64,000 bases of DNA from VRUE01 sp963817945 (lineage in GTDB: Bacteria > Actinomycetota > Thermoleophilia > Solirubrobacterales > 70-9): positions 62,001 to 126,000 of the forward strand of contig CAWFQH010000005.1 of the NCBI GenBank assembly GCA_963817945.1, read 5' to 3'. Every line of letters begins with the position of its first letter. Position 1 is the first letter of the stretch. Shown in pieces: positions 7,231-14,624 of this stretch. The position numbers and the translations under genes were made by a program. The notes below the pieces were generated by a model. It did no database searches, had not been told where the DNA came from, and saw only the letters and a list, made by a program, of their open reading frames with translations.

Positions 7231-8127
7231 ATGAGCGGCGCCCAGACGGCTGCCATCACGCAGCGCCCCGCCGCGCTGACCCTGCTGCGCGACCTGGTGA
7301 CGCTGACCAAGCCGAAGGTCCAGTCGCTGCTGCTCTTCACCACGGTGACGACGATGTACGTGGCCGGCGACCCCTCGCTGGGCCTCGTCCTCCTCACCTG
7401 CCTCGGCGGCGCTCTTTCGGCCGGTGGCGCCGGCGCGATCAACCACGCGATCGACCGTGACATCGACCGCACGATGGCCCGCACCGCCGACCGCCCGGTG
7501 GCCAGCGGCCGCCTCTCCCCCACCGCGGCGATCGCCTTCGGTGCGCTCCTGGGCCTGTCCTCCTTCCTGCTGCTGGCGCTGACCGTAAACCCGCTGGCTG
7601 CCGCGCTCTCGCTCTCGGGCCTGTTCGGCTACGTCTTCGTCTACACGCTCTGGCTGAAGCGGACGACGCCGCAGAACATCGTCATCGGCGGTGCCGCCGG
7701 CGCCGTGCCGCCACTGGTCGCCTGGGCGGCCGTCACCGGCGGGCTCAGCGGTACCGCCTTCTACCTCTTCGCGATCGTCTTCTTCTGGACCCCCCCGCAT
7801 TTCTGGGCGCTCTCGCTGCTGATGAAGGACGAGTACGCGCGGGCGGGGGTGCCGATGCTCCCGGTCGTCCGCGGCGAGGACGAGACCCGGCGCCAGATCG
7901 TCCTCTACACGGTCCTGCTCTACGCGGTGACGCAGCTGCCGTTCTGCGCCGGGGCCTTCGGGGTCGAGTACCTGGTCGCGTCAATGACCCTCGGCGGGGC
8001 CTTCATCTACTGCTCGGTGCGGCTGCTGCGCAGCGCCAACCGCCGCTGGGCTCTGCGCACCTACCTCTTCTCGCTCGCCTACCTGGCGCTGTTGTTCCTG
8101 GCGATGCCGCTCGACCGACTCGTCTGA
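7231..8127 (+). CDS. ctaB: Protoheme IX farnesyltransferase (haem O synthase)
   Basis: CtaB/CyoE farnesylates haem b to haem O in the membrane, the step before haem A synthase (CtaA, at 10030). The 298-residue UbiA-fold protein has the first aspartate-rich motif NHAIDRDIDRTMARTADRP (residues ~71-89), the second region around DEYARAGVPMLPVVRGEDETRRQI, and about nine helices. The start is ATG 7231, four bases after the subunit I-like stop, in the same operon. Confidence 0.95.
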   Translation: MSGAQTAAITQRPAALTLLRDLVTLTKPKVQSLLLFTTVTTMYVAGDPSLGLVLLTCLGGALSAGGAGAINHAIDRDIDRTMARTADRPVASGRLSPTAAIAFGALLGLSSFLLLALTVNPLAAALSLSGLFGYVFVYTLWLKRTTPQNIVIGGAAGAVPPLVAWAAVTGGLSGTAFYLFAIVFFWTPPHFWALSLLMKDEYARAGVPMLPVVRGEDETRRQIVLYTVLLYAVTQLPFCAGAFGVEYLVASMTLGGAFIYCSVRLLRSANRRWALRTYLFSLAYLALLFLAMPLDRLV

Positions 8128-8172
8128 GGCCGGGCCAGCTCTCGGCCCGGCCTCCCTGATAGAAATCCGGCC

Positions 8173-8286
8173 GTGGATCGCGAGACCTCCCGACGCGACA
8201 TGAAAGCCGGCCTGCTGGCCGGCGGCATCGCCGCCGCGGTCTTCGCGCTCTGCTTCGTCGCCGCGACCCTCTACATCGCCTCCTGA
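8173..8286 (+). CDS. 37-residue single-pass membrane protein
   Basis: A GTG-started ORF of 37 codons (VDRETSRRDMKAGLLAGG...) ends in one hydrophobic helix (about residues 12-36) after a charged N-terminus. It lies between ctaB and the 95-residue membrane protein, all on the same strand with short gaps. Its size and position resemble the small accessory subunits of bacterial aa3 oxidases, but no sequence signature confirms that. Confidence 0.5.
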   Translation: MDRETSRRDMKAGLLAGGIAAAVFALCFVAATLYIAS

Positions 8287-8302
8287 TCCGGAGCCAGCGA
8301 GC

Positions 8303-8590
8303 ATGAGCGAGCACCGAGAGATTCCCGAGCCCGGCGAGAGGGTCTACGCGCCGCGGCCCTCGTGGGCGCCGCTGTTCTTCGCCTTCGGCATCGCCCTCGC
8401 CGTCTGCGGCCTCTTCATCGAGTTCATGGTGACCGGCTGGATCTACTCGGTGATCGGCGGCATCGTCGCGCTCGCCGCTCTCCGCAGCATGGCCCGCGGC
8501 GCGACCGGCGACTACTACCGGCTACCGCGCCGGCAAAAGGTGCGGGGAGCCGTACTACCGGTCGAGCAGATCAAATTTCCGCAGTCTTGA
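8303..8590 (+). CDS. Small two-helix membrane protein, oxidase subunit IV-like
   Basis: The 95-residue protein has a soluble N-terminus (EHREIPEPGERVYAPRPSW), two adjacent hydrophobic helices (about 22-42 and 46-62) and a basic C-terminus. This arrangement is seen in actinobacterial cytochrome oxidase subunit IV (CtaF) proteins. It is the last gene of the pseudo-oxidase cluster, and its TGA is the first base pairs of the closing helix of RNA-like copy 2. The assignment rests on topology and context only. Confidence 0.6.
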   Translation: MSEHREIPEPGERVYAPRPSWAPLFFAFGIALAVCGLFIEFMVTGWIYSVIGGIVALAALRSMARGATGDYYRLPRRQKVRGAVLPVEQIKFPQS

Positions 8591-8705
8591 CGTTCTGAGA
8601 CCAAGCAGGTCGGGGGATGCAGGGAGGACAGTGAGGGGAGCGCACTTACGTGCGTGTCCGATCTGGACGAACGAAGACCCCGAGATGCGCCGGTCTCAGG
8701 GCGTC
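8589..8705 (+). ncRNA. Structured RNA-like element, copy 2
   Basis: The closing helix pairs 8589-8602 with 8692-8705 over 14 consecutive positions, two of them G-U. The core reads AAGCAG, GGATGCAGGGAGG, then a GGAC/GTCC stem with an inner GCGCAC/GTGCGT hairpin, and CCCCGAGATGCGCC. It starts at the stop codon of the 95-residue gene and its 3' arm overlaps the end of the opposing CBS gene. Here it looks like a 3' element or a leader with no gene after it. Confidence 0.6.
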
Positions 8706-9094
8706 ATGCCGGAAGTCGCCCTGTCCGAGGTCCAAACCCTGACAATGTCTCGGATCGAGAGAATGCCGGCGAGGTCGCCGTCCTCGAAGACGACGAGGTG
8801 GCGGATGCCGCGGGTCGACATCTCCGCCGCGGCGCGCTCGAGACTCCAGTCGGGAGAGGCGGCGACGACGCCCTCGCTCATGTGGCCGGAGACGCGCTCC
8901 ACGTCGGGGTCCTCGCCGTTGCCCAGCGAATGCAGGATGTCGCGCTCGGTGACGATCGAGGGCACCGGCATCTCGTCGTTGACGACCAGCGCCGCCCCGG
9001 TCCCCTTCTCGACCATCCGCTGCGCAGCTTCGCGCAGCGTATGCGCGGGCCCAACGGTCAGGACCACCTCCGACATCCCTTCCCGAACCAGCAT
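8696..9094 (-). CDS. Two-CBS-domain protein
   Basis: The 132-residue protein consists of two CBS motifs (about residues 12-60 and 75-125), which usually bind adenosyl ligands. There is no fused effector domain. I chose the ATG at 9094 (MLVREGMSEV), preceded by a purine-rich AAAGGGG; the longer upstream frame is antisense to the cytochrome gene. It is divergent from the dihaem cytochrome gene across about 130 bases. A regulatory or energy-sensing role is inferred from the family. Confidence 0.8.
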   Translation of the reverse strand: MLVREGMSEVVLTVGPAHTLREAAQRMVEKGTGAALVVNDEMPVPSIVTERDILHSLGNGEDPDVERVSGHMSEGVVAASPDWSLERAAAEMSTRGIRHLVVFEDGDLAGILSIRDIVRVWTSDRATSGMTP

Positions 9095-9226
9095 TGCACG
9101 CCCCTTTCCGGTGCTCACATGGCCTAGTGCGAATCGTTTCAAGCCTACCCGACGAGGGTCGGTGACAACCAGCCTGTCCAGGGTGCCCGCCGTATAGACT
9201 CCGGCCCGCTCCGCGCTCCACCACCG

Positions 9227-9922
9227 ATGCCCACGCCACCGCACCCGACCCGCCTCCCGCTCCTCCTCGCCGCCCTCGCGGCGATCGCCCTGCCGGCTTC
9301 CGGCTGCGGCACGAGCAGCGCCGACGTCGAGCGGGGCCGCACCCTGTTCATCCAAAAGTGCGGCACCTGCCACGGGATGGCGCAGGCCGGAACGACGGCC
9401 CAGGTTGGCCCGGACCTCGACGATGCCTTCGCCGCGGCCCGCGCCTCGGGCCAAACGGACTCGACGATCGAGGGCGTCGTCACCGCTCAGGTGGAGAACC
9501 CGCGGCCGCTGAACGAAAACCCCGCCGTCTCGATGCCTGCCGAAATTGTCACCGGCCAGGACCTCGAGGACGTCGCCGCCTACGTCGGTGAGTACGCCGG
9601 CGTCCCGGACGCCGCGCCGCCGAAAGTGCCGGGCGGGCCCGGTGCCCAGGTCTTCGCCAGCAAAGGCTGCGGTGGCTGCCACACGTTCGCGGCAGCAGAA
9701 GCCGGCGGCACCGTGGGGCCCGACCTGGACGAAGTCCTCACCGGCCAGAGCTTCGCGATGATCGAAAAATCGATCATCGACCCCAATGCGGATATCGCCA
9801 AAGGCTTCCCGCCCAACGTGATGCCGGGCGACTACGAGTCCCAGATCAGCCCGACCGAACTGAAAGAGCTGGTCGAATTCCTCGCCGGCTCCCCCGTCAA
9901 AAAAGGCGGCGGCGGAAAATAG
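9227..9922 (+). CDS. Dihaem cytochrome c lipoprotein
   Basis: The 231-residue protein has a signal peptide with a lipobox (LPASGC, Cys27), so it should be anchored to the outer face of the membrane. There are two cytochrome c domains: CGTCH (~45-49) with a likely Met ligand in VSMPAEI (~103), and CGGCH (~147-151) with VMPGDY (~196). It probably carries electrons to a terminal oxidase and lies between the pseudo-oxidase cluster and ctaA. The C-terminus ends in a KKGGGGK tail. Confidence 0.9.
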   Translation: MPTPPHPTRLPLLLAALAAIALPASGCGTSSADVERGRTLFIQKCGTCHGMAQAGTTAQVGPDLDDAFAAARASGQTDSTIEGVVTAQVENPRPLNENPAVSMPAEIVTGQDLEDVAAYVGEYAGVPDAAPPKVPGGPGAQVFASKGCGGCHTFAAAEAGGTVGPDLDEVLTGQSFAMIEKSIIDPNADIAKGFPPNVMPGDYESQISPTELKELVEFLAGSPVKKGGGGK

Positions 9923-9959
9923 CGGCAGGGCCGGGCCCCGGGTCCGACGCTCTGCCGCT
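9921..9959 (+). terminator. Hairpin after the cytochrome gene
   Basis: AGCGGCAG (9921-9928) pairs with CTGCCGCT (9952-9959), with GC-rich inner pairing. It begins at the TAG stop. There is no T tract, so it may be a processing or pause hairpin, not a classical terminator. Confidence 0.4.
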
Positions 9960-10029
9960 GGCATCATCCGAAGGCCGATGCCGCGATCTCCGCACAGCTG
10001 CATGACATGCCGGCCCCCGATCCCTCGGC

Positions 10030-10998
10030 ATGCGTGAGCGCCTCCAGATAGCCCCCAGGCTCTACGCCAAGGTCACCCTCGTCGCGCTCGCCGCCCTGGC
10101 GCTGATCGTCCTCACCGGGGCCGCGGTGCGTCTGACCGGATCGGGGCTGGGCTGCCCGGACTGGCCCAAATGCTACGGCGGCACCGTGCCGCCGTTGGAG
10201 ACCCACGCGGTGATCGAGTACGGCAACCGGCTGCTGACGGGCTTCGTTGGGATCGCGGTGATCGCGGCCAGTGCCCTCGCTTGGTTCAGGCGCCCCTTCC
10301 GCGGTCACCTGGCGCTGTTCGGCGCGATGCTGCCCCTCGGCGTCCTCTGCCAGGCGATCCTCGGCGCCCTGGTCGTCAAGTACCACCTGGCGCCGGGGCT
10401 GGTGATGGGTCACTTCATCCTCTCGATGCTCTTGCTCGACGCCGCCTTCGCACTCGCCTGGTGCGCCCGGTACGAGCCCGGCGAGCGCCGCGCCTCGACG
10501 GACCGGCTCGGCGTTTGGTCGGTCCGCGCCCTGATCCCGCTCGGCCAGTTGACGATCCTCGCCGGCACGATAGCCACCGGCTCCGGCCCGCACGCGGGCG
10601 CCCACGAAGGCGAGCTAGTCCACCGCTTCGACTTCCAGGGCGTCGAGACGCTGGAGTGGGTCGTCCAGCGCCACTCGGCGATCGCCGCGATCTTCGGCAT
10701 CGCCACGATCGCCGTCTGGCTGCTCCTCCGGCGCCCCGGGGGTGACAGACGCGCCATCCGACCCCTGAGCGTCGTCATCGGCCTCCTGGCCCTCCAGGGC
10801 GCGGTCGGCGGCCTCCAGTGGGCCTGGGAGCTCCCCTCCGAGCTCGTCTGGCTCCACATCGCCCTCGCCACGGGCACCTGGCTGGCGATGCTCTGGGCCG
10901 TCGCGACGGCCGGCCGACTGGAGCCGCGGCGCGCTGCGGACCCCGTCGCCAGCGAGTCGGCCCAGGCCGAGAAGCCGCCGGCTTCAGTCGCCGCCTAG
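10030..10998 (+). CDS. ctaA: Haem A synthase (COX15/CtaA)
   Basis: CtaA oxidises haem O to haem A for the aa3 oxidase. The 322-residue protein has eight helices in two four-helix repeats. GLGCPDWPKC (~40-49) provides the extracytoplasmic cysteine pair, and histidines lie in EYGNR-, MGHFIL-, QRHSAIAA- and WLHIALA-containing helices. The start is ATG 10030. Its last bases overlap the stop of the opposing small coiled-coil gene. Confidence 0.93.
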   Translation: MRERLQIAPRLYAKVTLVALAALALIVLTGAAVRLTGSGLGCPDWPKCYGGTVPPLETHAVIEYGNRLLTGFVGIAVIAASALAWFRRPFRGHLALFGAMLPLGVLCQAILGALVVKYHLAPGLVMGHFILSMLLLDAAFALAWCARYEPGERRASTDRLGVWSVRALIPLGQLTILAGTIATGSGPHAGAHEGELVHRFDFQGVETLEWVVQRHSAIAAIFGIATIAVWLLLRRPGGDRRAIRPLSVVIGLLALQGAVGGLQWAWELPSELVWLHIALATGTWLAMLWAVATAGRLEPRRAADPVASESAQAEKPPASVAA

Positions 10999-11210
10999 AG
11001 CTGGGTGACGATCAGCCCGATTTGCGAAGCAAAGAGAGCCACCAGTGCCACGATCATCGTGCGTTGCAGGGCGCTGATCTCTCCGCGTAGCTCCTTGAAC
11101 CCGTCGTCCATCCGCCGCGCCAACTCGTCAACGCGCTCTCCAAGGGCGTCGACCTTGTAATTGAGATGGTCGAGGCGATCGGCGGTCCAGCTGATCCTCA
11201 TGTTCTCCAT
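10995..11210 (-). CDS. Small coiled-coil membrane-anchored protein
   Basis: Seen: an amphipathic heptad region (DHLNYKVDALGERVDELARRMDDG) followed by one C-terminal helix (TMIVALVALFASQIGLIV). I prefer the ATG at 11210 (MENMRISW, 71 residues) to an upstream in-frame start at 11231. With it, the shared promoter motif (11239-11259) falls 28 bases upstream, matching the other copy of the motif. Function unknown; the pattern suits a dimeric membrane-tethered protein. Confidence 0.6.
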   Translation of the reverse strand: MENMRISWTADRLDHLNYKVDALGERVDELARRMDDGFKELRGEISALQRTMIVALVALFASQIGLIVTQL

Positions 11211-11238
11211 GATGCCAGGATCATGAGACAACTCGTTT

Positions 11239-11259
11239 CACGCGTGGTGCGCTGAATGT
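11239..11259 (-). promoter_or_regulatory. Conserved 20-base upstream motif, copy 1
   Basis: ACGCGTGGTGCGCTGAATGT matches 19560-19580 with one difference. Each copy sits 25-28 bases upstream of a minus-strand small membrane-protein gene, so a shared promoter or operator is likely. The motif occurs nowhere else that I noticed. Confidence 0.5.
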
Positions 11260-11276
11260 GCCAATTCTGAGAATCC

Positions 11277-11447
11277 TCAGCGGCGCTTCAGCCATCGGTA
11301 TCCGTAGGTGGCGCCAAGGCAGAGCAGCACCAGCCCCCAGAGCGCCCCGACGAGCGGGCGGGTGAGCAGAGTCAGAACGATGACCGAGGCCGCAGCCGCC
11401 CCGACGATCAGCACCCAGCGGAAGACCGCCGCCTCGGAGAGCCTCAG
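11277..11447 (-). CDS. Small two-helix membrane protein, unusual start
   Basis: An open frame encodes two hydrophobic helices (FRWVLIVGAAAASVIVLTLL and PLVGALWGLVLLCLGATY) and ends WLKRR. No ATG, GTG or TTG precedes the first helix in frame. A CTG at 11447 overlaps the upstream TGA as CTGA, analogous to the ATGA couplings common here. A missing base upstream could also hide the true start. Function unknown. Confidence 0.35.
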   Translation of the reverse strand: MRLSEAAVFRWVLIVGAAAASVIVLTLLTRPLVGALWGLVLLCLGATYGYRWLKRR

Positions 11448-13118
11448 CGCCGCCTCCGGCCCTGCGGTCGGGCGCAGCGACGCGGCGCCTTGGGGCTCGC
11501 CCGCTGCGGCCGGCAGCGCTTCCTGACGCAGCGGGCTTTACCTCGGACCCGGCGCTTGCCTTGAGGGCACGGACGCCTTTTGCCGAGCACAGGAGCGGTG
11601 AGGTTAGGCGGGCTCGAATTGGACAGGGGCAGGTTGCCGCCGAAAGCCGCCCCACTCCCCGACGGACAGGCGCCGCCATTGGCACCGGCAACGATTTCGA
11701 AGGAGGACGTGGCGACGTGGGGGCTCCCCGGTGCGGACCACGGGCTCATCAGGGCCGCGACGAGGAATTCGTCACATTCAGGCGGCGTCAGGAACAAGCC
11801 GTTGGCCATCCGCGCGCCGACGTGGGAGAGCGGGAGCTGCGGGAGGTCGTCGAAGGTGGCGGTTAGCTGTTCGGCGGCCGGGTCGTATTCGACCTCCCCT
11901 GCCTGCTTGACAAGAATCCCGAGCTGCGCATCCTTGACGACGACGTAGAGGGCGCCACCCTGGGCCGCGAAGACCAGGCCTTCGAGAACCGTGCCCGGCA
12001 GCAGGGGGGTCTCCGCTTCGACCGTACCGACCTGCGAAGCCAGCGGACAACCGGCACCGGGCGCGGAGGCAATCGTCTCCTGCGCGAGCTGAGCCGGCGT
12101 GCAGCGCGAGAGGCTCTCGGCGGCGGTGGGGTTGACGATCATCCCTTCGGGCAGGTCGAGCACCATTTTCTTCATCTCGGACTGGGCGACACCTTTGGGG
12201 TTGTCGAGCCCGACGTCGAAGACATCGAGGTCGACGTCGAAGCCCGAAGGGCTGTCGGCCAGATCGGTGGTTGGCTGAGCAACGACCCGGGGAGAGAAGC
12301 CGAGGTTTTTGCAGCCGGTGAGGCCAAGCCCCCCGACGGTCGTGGCGAAGAGCTCCGGGGGAGCGTCCCAGGAGGCGGCCTCGAACCCGATCCCGGGCGA
12401 TGCGGCGCAGCTGCGCGGCAAGGTGAGGAGGGGCCGTTGATGAATATTGGCCGGACAGCTTGCGACCAGGAAGGCGCAGCGGCCGCGGTCAGCGTCATGG
12501 GCGGGGTCAGCGGGAACGCCCCAGACCGATATGCGGACGCTGTAAAAGAGGGCCGCCTGGGTGAGGTCGATCACTTCGAGGTAGCCGTTATGTGGTGGCG
12601 CCTGCTCGATCCCCAGCTCTGCCACGACCGGCTGGCCGGCCGCCACGAATCCAACCCTCGCCGCCCTGCCGTCGACGGGCAGGAGCCTGTAAAGCGGCGC
12701 TGGATCACGGAAATCGGGAGTGCCTGCCAGCACCGGCCCCGAGCTCGAGGCGGTGACCCGGGCAATCCCCACCGCGGTAGTGTCAGAGCAGGCGTTCTCG
12801 TCATCTTTGATGTTCGACAAAGTCCGCCATCGGACAGGCCGGCACCGCGGTTGGATGGAGGACGAGGCCCGTCGGATAGTCGATGCGCAGGTGACGGAGA
12901 TCGCCGTCCGGAGATTCGAAGCCGGCGCCTTCGGTCGTATTCAGCCGCAGAGTCGTCGCCAGCACGAAGGGGTGGGAACCCGCCTGAGTCGCTGACGACC
13001 CATCGCCCTCGCCGAAGGTGACGTCGACCTCCTCGAAGCCGAACGCGGCCAGCGCGCTGGCCGGCGCGAGCGTAAGCAGAGCCCCAACGATGCAGAGAAT
13101 GAACGAAAACCGCTTCAG
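11444..13118 (-). CDS. Large secreted protein with basic Cys-containing tail, frameshifted
   Basis: The N-terminus is a signal peptide (LKRFSFILCIVGALLTLAPASALA), then beta-rich sequence with recurring HPTAV.ACP / NPTAAESLSRC elements. The tail is Lys/Arg-rich with cysteines (CPQGKRRVRGKARCVRKRC), a type common in secreted proteins of Solirubrobacterales as I recall them. The signal-peptide part and the long downstream part are in different frames; removing one base near 12818 joins them into about 557 residues. The only in-frame start candidate is a CTG at 13118, four bases after the ctaE stop, so the start is uncertain. Probably a surface protein in the tail of the oxidase operon; function unknown. 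Confidence 0.6.
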
Positions 13119-13122
13119 ACGG

Positions 13123-13746
13123 TCAGAGGATATAGACCGTCGTGTAGACGATGATCCACATCACATCCACGAAGTGCCAGTAGATGCCCGCTACCTCGAC
13201 GCCGAGGTGGTCCTTTGCCGCCGGCCCGAAATGGCCGCGGAAGGCGCGGATGGAGGCGAAGCTGAGCAGCATTAGGCCGACGAAGACGTGGGCGCCGTGC
13301 AGGCCGGTGAGGCTGTAGAAGATCGAGCCGAAGCCGAAGTCACGGGCACTGAAGCCGATGTGGACGTACTCGTTCATCTGGATGAAGAGGAAGGTCGCGC
13401 CGAGCAGCCAGGTCAGGACGAGGCCCAGTTTGAGGCCGGCGTGGTTGCCCTTGCGGATCGACTCCAGGGCGTAGTGGATCGTGAAGCTGGAGGAGACGAG
13501 GATCGCCGTGTTGATGCCCGCGACCGCGACCGGCAGCTCGAAGGGCTCCGGCGGCCAGGCCTCGGGGTCGACGACGACACGAAGGAAGAAGTAGGCGGCG
13601 AAGAAGGCGCCGAACAGCATGATCTCGGAGACGATGAAGAGCAGGATCCCCAGCGTCTGCCGGTCGATTCGAGAACTCTCGTTGGCCTCGGGCGGCCCGT
13701 GGTGCTCGTCGTGCGCGTGACCCAGGGCTACGCTCGCGCTCTCCAT
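13123..13746 (-). CDS. ctaE: Cytochrome c oxidase subunit III
   Basis: The 207-residue protein has five to seven helices and family segments LGILLFIVSEIMLFGAFFAAYF, SLTGLHGAHVFVGL and GIYWHFVDVMWIIVY. Subunit III stabilises the proton-uptake path of aa3 oxidases. Its ATG overlaps the stop of the USP-like gene (TGATG), so translation is coupled within ctaC-ctaD-usp-ctaE. Confidence 0.95.
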   Translation of the reverse strand: MESASVALGHAHDEHHGPPEANESSRIDRQTLGILLFIVSEIMLFGAFFAAYFFLRVVVDPEAWPPEPFELPVAVAGINTAILVSSSFTIHYALESIRKGNHAGLKLGLVLTWLLGATFLFIQMNEYVHIGFSARDFGFGSIFYSLTGLHGAHVFVGLMLLSFASIRAFRGHFGPAAKDHLGVEVAGIYWHFVDVMWIIVYTTVYIL

Positions 13747-14624
13747 CAGCCCTCCCCTCCCTCGGCTACGGCGGCGGCGACGGCGGTTGCGGGCCTGCCG
13801 ACCTCGAGGTGCTCGACCTGCTTGTCGGTGATCTCGCGCGTGCGGCCAACCAGATCCTCGTCAAGCCAGCGCGAGGTCTCGCCGGCGAAGGTCGAGATCA
13901 GCACCTCGTCGATGCGGTAGTGCTCGATCGCGTTCTGCACGGCGTGGAAGGGATCAGGGCTCATCGGTTGGCCGGTGGCATCGATGTCGGCGCGGTAGAG
14001 CTCGGCGAGAGTCGACGCGAGGTCGCGCACGATCTGCGGCTCCGAGACGTCATCGGTCCGCGGGCAGACGATCGTGTAGCGGTGCGGGCTGGCGGCGGCG
14101 CGCTCCTTGAGCCGGTTGACGAGGTCCGGCGTCGCCACGGTCTGAGTCGCGACGACGAGGGTGTGGATCACGTCCCAGCGGATCGAGTCGTCCTCGATCC
14201 GGACCGGGATGTGGGTAACGGCGACATCCGGCTCGAAGCGGCTCCGCGCCCACTCGACCAAATCCTTGCGAATGAAACCGAAGCGCGTATCGCTGGCGCA
14301 GGAGAGCAGGACCTCGCCGGGCTCGTGCGCGCGCACGGCGTCGTCGAGGGCCAGCGCCGGGTCGCGGTCCATCACCTCGCCGACCGACTCGATCCCGTAC
14401 TCGGAGAGGATCGACATCGTCACCTCGACCCGCGCCCTGGCCGCATCCCGCAGTTCGCCGGAGTCGATCAGCTGGCCGACGGCCGGCTGGTTCTGCGGCG
14501 CGGTAACGGCGACGAAGGGAACCTTCTCGGCCCGCTCTTTTACAGCCTGCACGAGCTTGCGCCCACCGGCGACCTCGTTGAGGAAGAGCAGCAGCGGTCG
14601 GCCCTCGGCACTCACGGCGTTCAC
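13746..14624 (-). CDS. Duplicated USP-like protein in the oxidase operon
   Basis: The 292-residue soluble protein starts with a GTG overlapping the ctaD stop (GTGA). Two alpha/beta halves resemble each other: EVMDRDPALALDDAVRAHEPGEVLLS in the first and PMSPDPFHAVQNAIEHYRIDEVLIS in the second, each followed by a charged W-x-x-[KD]DL segment. The pattern recalls universal stress protein or nucleotide-binding folds, but no Gly-rich ATP loop is clear. Its place between subunits I and III suggests a role tied to oxidase assembly or regulation. Function unknown. Confidence 0.65.
   Translation of the reverse strand: MNAVSAEGRPLLLFLNEVAGGRKLVQAVKERAEKVPFVAVTAPQNQPAVGQLIDSGELRDAARARVEVTMSILSEYGIESVGEVMDRDPALALDDAVRAHEPGEVLLSCASDTRFGFIRKDLVEWARSRFEPDVAVTHIPVRIEDDSIRWDVIHTLVVATQTVATPDLVNRLKERAAASPHRYTIVCPRTDDVSEPQIVRDLASTLAELYRADIDATGQPMSPDPFHAVQNAIEHYRIDEVLISTFAGETSRWLDEDLVGRTREITDKQVEHLEVGRPATAVAAAVAEGGEG

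Noticed and set aside
5409..7523. A 704-residue minus-strand open frame opposite the pseudo-oxidase genes
   Set aside because: The product is low-complexity Arg/Glu/Asp and spans three well-supported plus-strand genes.
7226..8127. Haem-copper cluster as a normal quinol oxidase (CuA-less subunit II)
   Set aside because: Quinol oxidases keep all subunit I haem and CuB histidines; here five of six are missing.
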